DNA of 10,292 nt from Verrucomicrobiales bacterium (lineage in GTDB: Bacteria; Verrucomicrobiota; Verrucomicrobiia; Limisphaerales; UBA1096): assembly GCA_028817635.1 (NCBI GenBank), contig JAPPPH010000240.1, forward strand, positions 1 through 10,292. Reading direction: 5' to 3'. A program made the position numbers and the translations under genes. This document shows positions 1-7,026 of this stretch, piece by piece. The first letter of the stretch is position 1. Each line of letters opens with the position of its first letter. The notes below the pieces were generated by a model. That model saw only the letters and a list, made by a program, of their open reading frames with translations, was not told the origin of the DNA and searched no databases.

Positions 1-1644
1 CCGTTTATGCTGTCGCCAAGCCACCCAATCATCACCGCCACGGGTGGCGACACGGACAAGCGCATCAACGCCGGCCTCGACGATTTCCGCGACCTTTTTC
101 CGGCGTCGATTTGTTACCCAAAGATCGTGCCGGTCGACGAGGTCGTGACGCTGGCGTTGTATTTCCGCGAGGACGAACCGATGCAGCGGCTCATGCTCAA
201 CGAAAAAGAAAAGGCCGAGCTGGACCGACTCTGGGATGAGCTGCTGTACATCACCCGGGAGCCGTTTAAAAAGGAGGTCGCCTACGAGCAGCTCGTCGAG
301 TTCTCGACTCAGGACCGGCCCGACCTCGTTATCGCGTGGAAGCCGTACAAACCAATTCTGCTGGACGAGGTGGCGGCGTTTCGCGCGCGCCTGCTGGAGG
401 ATGAGCCGAAGCAACTGGAAGCGGTGATCGACTTGGCCGGTCGCGCCTGGCGTCGGGCACTGACGGCGGACGAGCAGGAGGGATTGCGCGAGCTTTACGG
501 GGTGCTGCGGGAGCGCGAGATTGATCACGAGAAGGCGGTCCAATTGACCCTCGCGCGCGTGCTGACTTCGCCCGCATTTTTGTACCGGCGCGAGCAGGCC
601 GGCGACGGGGCCAAGCCGGTGGCAGTGAGCGCCACGGAGCTGGCCACGCGGCTGAGTTATTTCCTGTGGGCCTCGGTGCCGGACGCCGCGCTTGGCCAAG
701 CGGCGGCCAGCGGCGAGTTGACGAACGACGACGTGCTGCTTGGCCAAGCGCGGCGCATGCTCCGCGATCCGCGCACCCGGCGCATGGCCGAACAGTTCGC
801 CTGCCAATGGCTGCACATACGTGGGTTCGACCAAAACGACGACAAAAACGAGCAGCGCTTCCCTGAGTTCGCCACGTTGCGCGGCGATATGTACGAGGAG
901 TCGGTCCGGTTTTTCGAGGACCTGTTTCGCAATGACTGCTCGGTGCTTGACCTGCTGACAGCCGACCACACTTTTTTGAATGGGCGCTTAGCCAAGCACT
1001 ACGGCATCAACGGCGTGGACGGCGAGACTTGGCAGCGCGTGGACGGGATGCAGGCCAAGGGGCGCGGCGGCGTGCTGGGCCTGTCCACGGTGTTGGCGAT
1101 CAATTCCGGTGCCTCGCGCACCAGCCCGATCCTGCGCGGCAACTGGGTTTACGAGACGCTGCTTGGCGAAAAGCTGCCCCGGCCGCCGGCGGACGTGCCG
1201 CAGTTGCCGGAGAGCGTGCCCAGCGGCTTGACCGCACGGCAGCTCATCGAGAAGCACAGCTCCGTGCCGGAGTGCGCCAAGTGCCACGAGCGCATTGACC
1301 CGTACGGCTTCGCGCTGGAACAGTTCGACCCGATCGGCCGGCAGCGCCCCGACGCCGTAGACACGCGGACAAAGCTCGCGGACGGCACCCGTATCGAGGG
1401 CCTGATCGGCCTGCGCGAACACCTCGCCACCGAGCGCATGGACGACGTGCTCGAGCAGTTTTGCCGCAAGTTGCTCGGCTACGCGCTTGGCCGCGAGGTG
1501 GCCCTCTCGGATCTGCTTTTGATCGAGGAAATGCAGCGGCAGCTCAAGGCGAACGATTACCGATTCAGCGCCGCAGTCGAGACGATCGTGCTTAGCCCGC
1601 AATTCCGGAAAATCCGGGGCCGCCTGGCCAAAAATCAAGATTGA
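1..1644 (+). CDS. DUF1592/DUF1588/DUF1585 (PSD4-PSCyt3-PSD2) cytochrome-like protein, 5' end cut by window
   Basis: Exported protein of the large planctomycete/verrucomicrobial PSD families; the biochemical role of these families is not established, but they carry c-type heme motifs and are thought to act in the envelope. The frame is open to the first base of the window, with a Met codon at 7, and no signal peptide is seen. The N-terminal PSC1 cytochrome and PSD3 (DUF1587) parts usual in this family are therefore probably upstream. Numbering from that Met: DUF1595-like about 139-200 (LAGRAWRRALTADE), DUF1592 about 207-335 (ELATRLSYFLWASVPDAAL), DUF1588 about 350-450 with heme-type motif C423-A-K-C426-H427 followed by ERIDPYGFALEQFDPIG, and DUF1585 about 465-537 ending in SPQFRKIRG. 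The next gene on the same strand is DUF1552, the usual partner. Two palindrome copies (689-702, 737-750) encode LGQA and a third variant (985-998) encodes RLAKH. Domain assignment is firm; function is not. Confidence 0.9.
   Translation, partial: PFMLSPSHPIITATGGDTDKRINAGLDDFRDLFPASICYPKIVPVDEVVTLALYFREDEPMQRLMLNEKEKAELDRLWDELLYITREPFKKEVAYEQLVEFSTQDRPDLVIAWKPYKPILLDEVAAFRARLLEDEPKQLEAVIDLAGRAWRRALTADEQEGLRELYGVLREREIDHEKAVQLTLARVLTSPAFLYRREQAGDGAKPVAVSATELATRLSYFLWASVPDAALGQAAASGELTNDDVLLGQARRMLRDPRTRRMAEQFACQWLHIRGFDQNDDKNEQRFPEFATLRGDMYEESVRFFEDLFRNDCSVLDLLTADHTFLNGRLAKHYGINGVDGETWQRVDGMQAKGRGGVLGLSTVLAINSGASRTSPILRGNWVYETLLGEKLPRPPADVPQLPESVPSGLTARQLIEKHSSVPECAKCHERIDPYGFALEQFDPIGRQRPDAVDTRTKLADGTRIEGLIGLREHLATERMDDVLEQFCRKLLGYALGREVALSDLLLIEEMQRQLKANDYRFSAAVETIVLSPQFRKIRGRLAKNQD
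689..702. repeat. CGCTTGGCCAAGCG palindrome, in CDS
   Basis: Perfect 14-base copy inside the DUF1592 domain coding region, read as A-L-G-Q-A. It lies 48 bases before a second copy in the same codon phase. Confidence 0.95.
737..750. repeat. palindrome copy, in CDS (13/14)
   Basis: TGCTTGGCCAAGCG; only the first base departs from the consensus. Read as L-L-G-Q-A in the DUF1592 domain. Confidence 0.95.
985..998. repeat. degenerate palindrome copy, in CDS (12/14)
   Basis: CGCTTAGCCAAGCA; mismatches at the sixth and last base. Read in a different codon phase from the two upstream copies, as R-L-A-K-H. Confidence 0.7.
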
Positions 1645-1688
1645 CTCATGCCGCTGACGATTCAGCATCAACCGAAAGACGAACTGGA

Positions 1689-2999
1689 ATGAAAAACGAA
1701 CATCACCAATTTTCCCGGCGCACGATGCTGCGCGGCCTCGGCGTGACGATGGCCCTGCCGTGGATGGAATCGCTCCGCGTCTGGGGCGATGCCCGCCGAG
1801 AGGCTAGGCAGTCGAGCGAGGCGCCAACCCGCATGGCAATCCTGTTTGCCGGCTGCGGTTTTCATCGACATGAATGGTGGGCCAAGGGCGAGGGCGCCGA
1901 CATGGAGTTGGGCAAGGTGCTGCATCCGCTGAACGATTTCCGTGATCGGATGGTGTTCATCCGCGGCCTCTACAACGCCGAGGCGCTCAAGGGTAACATC
2001 CACAGTTCGCAAACCGGCAACCTGCTCTCCGGCGCGCCGTTGGCTTCCGGCGGGCGGATTCAGTCCGGCACCAGCGTCGATCAATTTGTCGCGCAACACA
2101 TCGGCCATCGCACCAAGCTGCCGAGCCTCGTGCTTGGCTGCGAAAAGGCCAACCCGTCCGTGCACAAGGATTACTCGATGCTGTACAGCTCGCACATCTC
2201 GTGGAGCAGCCCGACCACGCCGACGCCGCTCGAGGTTTACCCCGCGCTGGCGTTCGACCAAATGTTCAAGGACAAGGCGCAGGCCGGCGACCGGAGTGTG
2301 CTCGACGCGGTGTTGTCGGACGCGAAGGATTTGCGCCGCAACATCAGCCGGCTCGACCAGCAAAAACTCGACGAATACCTCAACTCCGTCCGTGAGGTGG
2401 AGAAACGAATCGAGAGCGCCGGCAAACGCGGCGAACTGCAGGGCTGGCGGCCGACGTTGACCAAGCCAAACATGCCGCGCCCTAAGGACGGCTACCCGCA
2501 GGACATCGTCGAGCACATGCGCATTATGAGTGACCTGCTTGTGCTGGCGTTCCAGACCGACACCACGCGCATCAGCACGCTCAAGCTCAATAACGACCAC
2601 GGCACGTTGCGCTTCCCGCACCTCGGCGTGGACTACATGATTCACCACCTGCTTTCACACAGCGACACCGCCGACTGGCTGAAGGTGAACCAGTTTTTCC
2701 TCGAGCAAATGGCCTACATCGCCAAGCGGCTCGACAGCATCCAGGAAGGCGAACGCACCGCGCTCGACAACTCGATGATTATGCTCTGTTCCAGCATGCT
2801 GACCGGGCACCACGACGCGACCCAGTTGCCGGTGGTGATGCTTGGTGGAGGAGGAGGCCGAATCAAGGGCGGCCAAAACCTGAACTACCTCGGCAAACCC
2901 AACCGTCAAATGTCGCGCCTCTTCCTCAGCATGATGGACAAGATGGACGTCCACCCCAAAACCTTCGGCGACGCCACTAAGCCATTGGAAGAGGTTTAA
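1689..2999 (+). CDS. DUF1552 family Tat-exported protein
   Basis: DUF1552 (HXXSHH family) protein of 436 residues, normally encoded beside DUF1592-type genes as here. The ATG at 1689 gives a typical start, with twin arginine R10-R11 in SRRTMLRGLGVTMALPWME, so I infer Tat export. A longer frame opens at TTG 1641, overlapping the upstream TGA as TTGA. Its extra 16 residues are hydrophilic and would push the Tat motif inward, so I prefer ATG 1689. No convincing Shine-Dalgarno precedes either. Family features: HEWWAKGEGADMELGKVLHPL near 61-81, HSSQTGNLLSGAPL at 105-118, an HHLLSHSD motif at 319-326, and a C-terminal GHHDATQLPVVMLGGGGG segment recalling DUF1501/alkaline-phosphatase-like folds. The eponymous HxxSHH reads HLLSHS here, so the last His is Ser. 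A perfect double palindrome begins 3 bases after the stop. Molecular function is unknown. Confidence 0.9.
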   Translation: MKNEHHQFSRRTMLRGLGVTMALPWMESLRVWGDARREARQSSEAPTRMAILFAGCGFHRHEWWAKGEGADMELGKVLHPLNDFRDRMVFIRGLYNAEALKGNIHSSQTGNLLSGAPLASGGRIQSGTSVDQFVAQHIGHRTKLPSLVLGCEKANPSVHKDYSMLYSSHISWSSPTTPTPLEVYPALAFDQMFKDKAQAGDRSVLDAVLSDAKDLRRNISRLDQQKLDEYLNSVREVEKRIESAGKRGELQGWRPTLTKPNMPRPKDGYPQDIVEHMRIMSDLLVLAFQTDTTRISTLKLNNDHGTLRFPHLGVDYMIHHLLSHSDTADWLKVNQFFLEQMAYIAKRLDSIQEGERTALDNSMIMLCSSMLTGHHDATQLPVVMLGGGGGRIKGGQNLNYLGKPNRQMSRLFLSMMDKMDVHPKTFGDATKPLEEV

Positions 3000-3001
3000 A
3001 A

Positions 3002-3023
3002 CTTGGCCAAGCGCTTGGCCAAG
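3002..3023. repeat. double palindrome copy, intergenic
   Basis: Two perfect CTTGGCCAAG units joined by CG make a 22-base perfect palindrome, starting 3 bases after the DUF1552 stop. It can fold into a GC-rich hairpin or cruciform. No T-tract follows, so it is not a classical intrinsic terminator. It marks the left boundary of the AT-rich island. Confidence 0.95.
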
Positions 3024-3080
3024 CTGACTAGGGGTCGGGTGCGTTTTGAATCGGTGTAACGTAGAACTTGTGACAGCCAC

Positions 3081-3998
3081 TTGGCTCATCTCGTGTTGAT
3101 TATTCAGGATGTAATTTCCGCTTTTGGTCACCCAACACCGCCGGAGATAATAACACAGGCGCCATTTGATCTCGACTCCAGCCACTACGAACGGTTGTGT
3201 CAAACGAATGATCTTCCCGCCCCGTTTGATATTGGATGCTATATTGATGACATAACTTATCAAGACACATTGCAGCCGGATTTGTTTTTGTTCCTGTTTC
3301 CGGTTTGCCTTCGGGTTTGGCAATTTAATTTGATGCAAGCTCATCAATCAGACTACCGTGGTTACATGGAGTCGTTTTCTGGAGCGTTAGCCAAACACGC
3401 TGGATACAAAAAACAGTTAACTCCCTCTCAATATGATGCGGTCAACTTGTTCATGCGGAATGTTATCTTGGACAAAATAGATCAAGAGGTAGATTTATCC
3501 ATTAAACGATGCAGGGGTGTTAGCCCGTATGACTGGATTGGTGCGATTGTGACATACGGAACCGTCTATCAAAACCTATCGAAACTTTGGGAAAATTGGT
3601 GGAGGGTTACTTCAAAAGGCAGAGCTATAGCCATGCTAAAGTATGTTTCTGGGTTGATGTATGCGGAAAATGAGAATCCACTTTTTACGCCATGGACACG
3701 CGGAAAAGGCGGTGGCCCACCGGCCCTGTGGAATTCAGATGGACATGTTTACTTTCAATCATGGCATCAGGAGAATTTGGTTTACTTGCGTAAAACCTTG
3801 ACCGTGGATTACCTGAGAACTTCCATTACAAACGCCGCTTCGTTGTTGGAGGGAGAGATTGATAGTACTGTTCCTTCGAAAATGGTTTTAGACATTAACA
3901 ACGGTGATACCCAAGCGAGAGCAGCACTTCGGGTCGAAGAACTTCTTGAATATCTATCCCAAGATGTCGGAGGGCATTACAGCTGGAAAACTCAATAA
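3081..3998 (+). CDS. hypothetical protein, AT-rich accessory gene
   Basis: I do not recognise this protein of about 305 residues. It has no signal peptide and looks cytoplasmic. The N-terminal third (ISAFGHPTPPEIITQAP, then DITYQDTLQPDLFLFLFPVCLRVW) weakly recalls small DUF6714-like proteins, in which an early AF...P.P segment is followed by an aromatic, proline-containing helix and an LTP/LTPSQ motif (LTPSQYDAVNLFM is present). I treat that only as a lead. The second half is rich in aromatic residues (WENWW, FTPWTRGKG, YFQSWHQENLVYL). GC content is well below the neighbours (27/60 at 3301-3360, 26/60 at 3481-3540, against 40/60 in the DUF1592-type gene), suggesting transfer. The start is uncertain: an in-frame stop lies at 3057-3059, and candidates are TTG 3081, GTG 3093 and TTG 3096, none with a clear ribosome site. 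Palindromes lie on both sides (3002-3023, 4005-4018). Confidence 0.75.
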   Translation: MAHLVLIIQDVISAFGHPTPPEIITQAPFDLDSSHYERLCQTNDLPAPFDIGCYIDDITYQDTLQPDLFLFLFPVCLRVWQFNLMQAHQSDYRGYMESFSGALAKHAGYKKQLTPSQYDAVNLFMRNVILDKIDQEVDLSIKRCRGVSPYDWIGAIVTYGTVYQNLSKLWENWWRVTSKGRAIAMLKYVSGLMYAENENPLFTPWTRGKGGGPPALWNSDGHVYFQSWHQENLVYLRKTLTVDYLRTSITNAASLLEGEIDSTVPSKMVLDINNGDTQARAALRVEELLEYLSQDVGGHYSWKTQ

Positions 3999-4004
3999 GC
4001 CAAA

Positions 4005-4018
4005 CGCTTGGCCAAGCG
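4005..4018. repeat. CGCTTGGCCAAGCG palindrome, between convergent genes
   Basis: Perfect 14-base copy of the dispersed palindrome. It sits in the 31-base gap between the stop of the orphan gene (3998) and the stop of the convergent DUF2442 gene (4030), a position fit for a shared terminator or mRNA-end hairpin, though no T-tract is present. Confidence 0.95.
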
Positions 4019-4029
4019 CGGTAATGGGG

Positions 4030-4305
4030 TCAGTGTTTTGCGATCAGCGGATATTGATCCGGATTCTCCAAGCCATCCAACTCAAGATCGACATCCAACT
4101 CCGGCCAGTGCAAGTGATGACCGTGAAGCAGTTGAACGTTGAACACCTTCTCAACAGGGGCCGCCTGAAACCAGGGGTACTGGTCGTGCGGTAAAAAATA
4201 GTCTCGGCCTGCGGCAACAAGTAACAATCCGTCGGCCGAAATGTTAGAAACCTCAGCGGTTAAAATGCTTGTTCCAAGTGTCGCGGATTTTTTGTTCGTG
4301 CTCAC
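4030..4305 (-). CDS. DUF2442 domain protein
   Basis: Small cytoplasmic protein of 91 residues. DUF2442 proteins are commonly encoded next to DUF4160 genes, and the pair has been discussed as toxin-antitoxin-like, but no mechanism is established. The signature is clear: DYFLPHDQYPWF (35-46), HHLHWPELDVDL (63-74) and NPDQYPLIA at the end. The only plausible start is GTG at 4305, because the frame contains no ATG. That start lies 53 bases inside the end of the upstream DUF4160 gene, with GGA about 11 bases before it, so translational coupling is likely. The first 18 or so residues (STNKKSATLGTS) are the less conserved head of this family. Converges on the orphan gene across a palindrome. Confidence 0.85.
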   Translation of the reverse strand: MSTNKKSATLGTSILTAEVSNISADGLLLVAAGRDYFLPHDQYPWFQAAPVEKVFNVQLLHGHHLHWPELDVDLELDGLENPDQYPLIAKH

Positions 4306-4492
4306 GAATTTGATGTTCCAATTCTTTCAGTTCAGTTTCCCGCAGGCCCTTATTCAGCGCCAATTCAATCTTTGGTTCAATCCAGAACTTTGCCTCGCCG
4401 TCCGGTGAATGAACGTGAATGTGAAGGCGAGGTTCTTCTCGAGAGAAAAATAAAAACCTGTAATTGCGGTATCGAAAAATGATGGGACTCAT
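4253..4492 (-). CDS. DUF4160 domain protein
   Basis: Cytoplasmic protein of 79 residues, close to the usual size of DUF4160 proteins. The typical pattern is visible: a YRFLFFSREE strand (11-20), HIHVH (24-28), EAKFWIEP (33-40) and a C-terminal helix rich in E, H and K (50-79). An upstream extension to TTG 4531 adds 13 residues unlike the family, so ATG 4492 (start MSPIIF) is chosen. It is the first gene of a two-gene unit with DUF2442, overlapping it by 53 bases. A promoter would have to lie in 4493-4593, between this gene and the PSD1 gene end, where I see no clear -35/-10 pair. Family function is unknown; a toxin-antitoxin role is a hypothesis. The region is AT-richer than the host genes, consistent with acquisition together with the orphan gene. 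Confidence 0.85.
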   Translation of the reverse strand: MSPIIFRYRNYRFLFFSREEPRLHIHVHSPDGEAKFWIEPKIELALNKGLRETELKELEHQIREHEQKIRDTWNKHFNR

Positions 4493-4559
4493 CAAGTCAA
4501 AACTCTGCCTAGGGCGATTCAACAAGAACAATCGAATTGTCGCAATCCATCATGCCTAG

Positions 4560-4573
4560 CGCTTGGCCAAGCG
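4560..4573. repeat. CGCTTGGCCAAGCG palindrome, intergenic
   Basis: Perfect 14-base copy, 20 bases beyond the stop of the PSD1 gene (minus strand) and upstream of the DUF4160 gene. It marks the right boundary of the AT-rich island. It is followed by GGTAA, as the copy at 4005-4018 is followed by CGGTAA. Confidence 0.95.
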
Positions 4574-4593
4574 GTAACGCCTGTTGAGGTTCT

Positions 4594-6897
4594 CTACTCG
4601 ATGTAGCGGAATTCCTCGGAGCCGAGGAGGGCTTGGGCGTATTGGTTCCAGCCGGCCTCGGTGTTGGCTTGGGACAGGAAGGCTAGGCCGGTGTCCCGCT
4701 CGTCGGTGGATGGCGGCCGGTTGAACAGCAACTGGTAGGCGCGATCAATCCGGGCTTCGTTAGTCTTGCCCTCTCTGGCCAAGCGCTTGGCCAAGGCGCC
4801 TGCGCGCTTTTGGAAAAACGGGCTGTTCATGATGAACAGGTACTGCTGCGGCACGGTGCTGGTGGTGCGCTTGGCCGACGTGCTGCGCGGTGCGGGAAAA
4901 TCGAACAACCGAAAAAACGGGTCGGAGCTGATGCGATCGCCGTTGCGGCTGATGGTCGCGTAAACGCTCCGGCGCGGGCTGTTCAAAATCTCGTTCGTTG
5001 GGGCGCCGCCGAGTTTTAGATCCAGTTCACCCGTGGCCGACAGCAGGCTGTCGCGCCACGACTCGACCTCCACCCGGCGGGGGTTCATTCGCCAGATCAA
5101 CCGATTGTCCCCATCGCGGTCGAAGTTTGCGGCGATGTGGCGGCTGCTCATCCGGTACGTGGCTGATTTCATGATCAACCGGTGCAGATCCTTGATCGAC
5201 CAGCTGTTGTCCATGAAGTTTGTGGCCAGCCAGTCGAGCAAAAGCGGGTGCGTTGGCTTTTCTCCGATCACACCGAAGTTACTTGGAGTGCGGACGATGG
5301 CCCGACCGAAGTGCCATTGCCAGATGCGGTTGACGAGCACGCGTGAGGTGAGTGGGTTGTCCCGCGCCACGACCGACTCGGCCAGTTGGAGCAGGCCGCT
5401 CTCCTTGCTGAACGACTTGTCACGGGAGATCACCTCGAGGAATCTCCGCGGCACCTCTTCGCCTTTTTTTCTAAGGTCACCACGGATGGCCACGTGCATG
5501 TTGTTGCTGCCATTTTCGCGGAGACCATGTGCCGTGGCATACTTGGGTGGCGCACTCTTGCGGAGCGCATCCCGTTCGCGTGTCCAGTCGTCGCGCTGCT
5601 TCTTTTCCTCGTCCGTGATTTCGCGTTTTTCCTTTTTGACCTTGTCGTTCAGTTGCTTGATCTGGTTGTCGAAATTTTTAATTTTATTTTGGTGCTCGTT
5701 GTAGGCCGTGACGACCTCGTCCGCGACCAGCGGCTTGTCGGCGATGCTGGTGTTGTTGAAGACACCGGCGATCGCGTAGTAGTCCTTGATCGAGACCGGA
5801 TCAAATTTGTGATCGTGGCAGCGCGCACAGGCCACGGTCAACCCGAGGAACGCCCGCGAGAACGTGTCCACCCGGTCGCTCAGCGTCTCCGCGCGGGCTG
5901 CTGCGGTTGCCTCGGCATCCCCGCCATCGCCGTTGTAGGTGGGGCCAACGGCGAAGAAGCCAGTCCCGGCGCGGGCCGACAACGGGGCGTTCGGGGTTAG
6001 TTCACCGGCGATCTGCCAGCGCACAAACTGGTCGAACGGCACGTCGTCGTTGAAGGCGTTCACGACGAAGTCACGGTACTGCCATGCGTTGGGTAGGCCG
6101 CGGTTGTCGAGGAATCCGCCGAGACCGTCGCTGTACCGGGCGACGTCCATCCAGTGTCGTGCCCAGCGCTCGCCGTACTGCGGCGAGGCGAGCAGTTCCT
6201 CGATTATATGATCCCAACTCGTGTCGCCGGCAACGAATGCAGTGACCGCCTCGGGTGTCGGCGGCAGGCCGACAAGGTCAAAATAGGCGCGCCGAATCAA
6301 CGCCCGCCGATCCGCCTCCGGTGACGGCTTCATCCCAGCTTCCTCAAGCCGGGCGAGGACGAACTGGTCGATCGGGTTCCGCGGCCAGGCGCCGTCGCCA
6401 ACCTCCGGCGGTGCCGGGTTTTGGATCGGCTTGAGCGACCAGTGCTCCTTCCGATATTTTTCAAAATCGATACCCTGTTTCTCGGCGACCTGCGGCTCGT
6501 TGGATTTCGGCCAAGGGGCGCCCATGTCTATCCACCGCTTGAAATCGGCGATCACGGCGTCCGGCAGCTTGCGTGTCGGCGGCATTTCGAGGGACTCCTC
6601 CTTATATAGCACCGCGCGGTAAAGCAGGCTCGAATCGGCCTTCCCGGGAATGATCGATGGCCCGGATTCGCCGCCCTGAAGCGCCCGCTCACGGTTGTCG
6701 AGGTACAGTTCCGCCTTCAGTTTTTTGGACTGTGTGCTGTGGCACTTGTAGCAATGCTGCGCCAGCACCGGGCGGATTTTGTTTTCAAAAAACTCCACCT
6801 GTTCCGGCGTTGGTTCGTCGGCGGTGACGGCGATGGACGCCCCGAAAAGGACGCCTAGCCAAGCGGTAGCTCGAACGGTTTTGAATCGATCAGTCAA
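4594..6897 (-). CDS. PSC1-PSCyt2-PSD1 (DUF1549/DUF1553) cytochrome-like protein
   Basis: Exported 767-residue protein. It starts with a signal-like segment (about 1-26, ATAWLGVLFGASIAVTA). A planctomycete cytochrome C domain (PSC1) follows with C49-Y-K-C52-H53 and a likely distal Met in LEMPPT (M105). DUF1549/PSCyt2 spans about 172-383, with YGERWARHWMDVARYSD (241-257) and a second heme-type motif C357-A-R-C360-H361-DHKFDP. A charged probable coiled coil runs about 400-445. DUF1553/PSD1 follows from about 500, with NPLTSRVLVNRIWQWHFG and NRPPSTDERD. Size is within the usual 750-1100 range. The start is TTG 6897; an in-frame TAG at 6957-6955 excludes extension and no ATG lies near the signal peptide. 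A double palindrome (4776-4795) encodes LAKRLA near the C-terminus and a variant lies in the signal peptide. The DUF1501 gene that often follows such genes is absent. Domain call firm; substrate unknown. Confidence 0.9.
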   Translation of the reverse strand: MTDRFKTVRATAWLGVLFGASIAVTADEPTPEQVEFFENKIRPVLAQHCYKCHSTQSKKLKAELYLDNRERALQGGESGPSIIPGKADSSLLYRAVLYKEESLEMPPTRKLPDAVIADFKRWIDMGAPWPKSNEPQVAEKQGIDFEKYRKEHWSLKPIQNPAPPEVGDGAWPRNPIDQFVLARLEEAGMKPSPEADRRALIRRAYFDLVGLPPTPEAVTAFVAGDTSWDHIIEELLASPQYGERWARHWMDVARYSDGLGGFLDNRGLPNAWQYRDFVVNAFNDDVPFDQFVRWQIAGELTPNAPLSARAGTGFFAVGPTYNGDGGDAEATAAARAETLSDRVDTFSRAFLGLTVACARCHDHKFDPVSIKDYYAIAGVFNNTSIADKPLVADEVVTAYNEHQNKIKNFDNQIKQLNDKVKKEKREITDEEKKQRDDWTRERDALRKSAPPKYATAHGLRENGSNNMHVAIRGDLRKKGEEVPRRFLEVISRDKSFSKESGLLQLAESVVARDNPLTSRVLVNRIWQWHFGRAIVRTPSNFGVIGEKPTHPLLLDWLATNFMDNSWSIKDLHRLIMKSATYRMSSRHIAANFDRDGDNRLIWRMNPRRVEVESWRDSLLSATGELDLKLGGAPTNEILNSPRRSVYATISRNGDRISSDPFFRLFDFPAPRSTSAKRTTSTVPQQYLFIMNSPFFQKRAGALAKRLAREGKTNEARIDRAYQLLFNRPPSTDERDTGLAFLSQANTEAGWNQYAQALLGSEEFRYIE
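4776..4795. repeat. double palindrome copy, in CDS
   Basis: TGGCCAAG-CG-CTTGGCCAAG, with a perfect 18-base palindrome at 4776-4793. It lies inside the PSD1 gene and is read on the minus strand as L-A-K-R-L-A. Same double arrangement as the intergenic copy at 3002-3023. Confidence 0.95.
6852..6865. repeat. degenerate palindrome copy in PSD1 signal peptide (12/14)
   Basis: CGCCTAGCCAAGCG, two mismatches from consensus. Read on the minus strand in the third codon phase as A-W-L-G within the signal peptide of the PSD1 protein. Confidence 0.6.
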
Positions 6898-7026
6898 GAC
6901 GCCCGATTCAACCGAACCGGCCGCCTCTGCGCAACCCCGAAACCAAGCGCTTGGCTAACCGCGAACAAAAAGTTTCCCTTTTGAGGTTGGGGAGAGTCTT
7001 CTCGTGGGTGTGTGTTTTTGAGACCG
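6898..7026. promoter_or_regulatory. divergent intergenic region, presumed to carry two promoters
   Basis: This 129-base gap separates the divergent PSD1 gene (TTG 6897, minus) and the small secreted protein gene (ATG 7027, plus), so both promoters should lie here or overlap the gene starts. I could not identify a convincing -35/-10 pair. A degenerate double palindrome occupies 6941-6958. Ribosome sites on both sides are weak; GAGACCG just before ATG 7027 is the best. Confidence 0.45.
6941..6958. repeat. degenerate double palindrome, divergent intergenic region
   Basis: The central CCAAGCGCTTGG (6943-6954) is a perfect 12-base palindrome identical to the middle of the double copy at 3002-3023. 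The outer arms have decayed (AACCAAG on the left, CTTGGCTAA on the right). It contains the in-frame stop that bounds the PSD1 reading frame upstream. Confidence 0.75.

Noticed and set aside
988..1671. Long minus-strand open frame of 227 codons opposite the DUF1592-type gene
   Set aside because: It is antisense to a gene with clear domain motifs and has the Arg/Ala/His-rich composition typical of shadow frames in GC-rich DNA.
1641..1688. TTG start for the DUF1552 protein overlapping the upstream stop
   Set aside because: It would add 16 hydrophilic residues before the twin-arginine signal; the ATG at 1689 gives the family-typical N-terminus.
1668..2648. Long minus-strand open frame of 326 codons opposite the DUF1552 gene
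   Set aside because: It is antisense to an unambiguous family member, with no recognisable motif and biased composition.
3002..3023. Classical Rho-independent terminator
   Set aside because: The hairpin potential is strong but no run of T follows on either strand, so it was listed as a repeat.
3904..4194. Plus-strand open frame across the end of the orphan gene and into DUF2442
   Set aside because: It overlaps the orphan gene in another frame and is antisense to a recognised DUF2442 gene.
3002..4573. Integron attC sites at the island boundaries
   Set aside because: No paired RYYYAAC/GTTRRRY core boxes were found around the palindromes, and no integrase gene is present.
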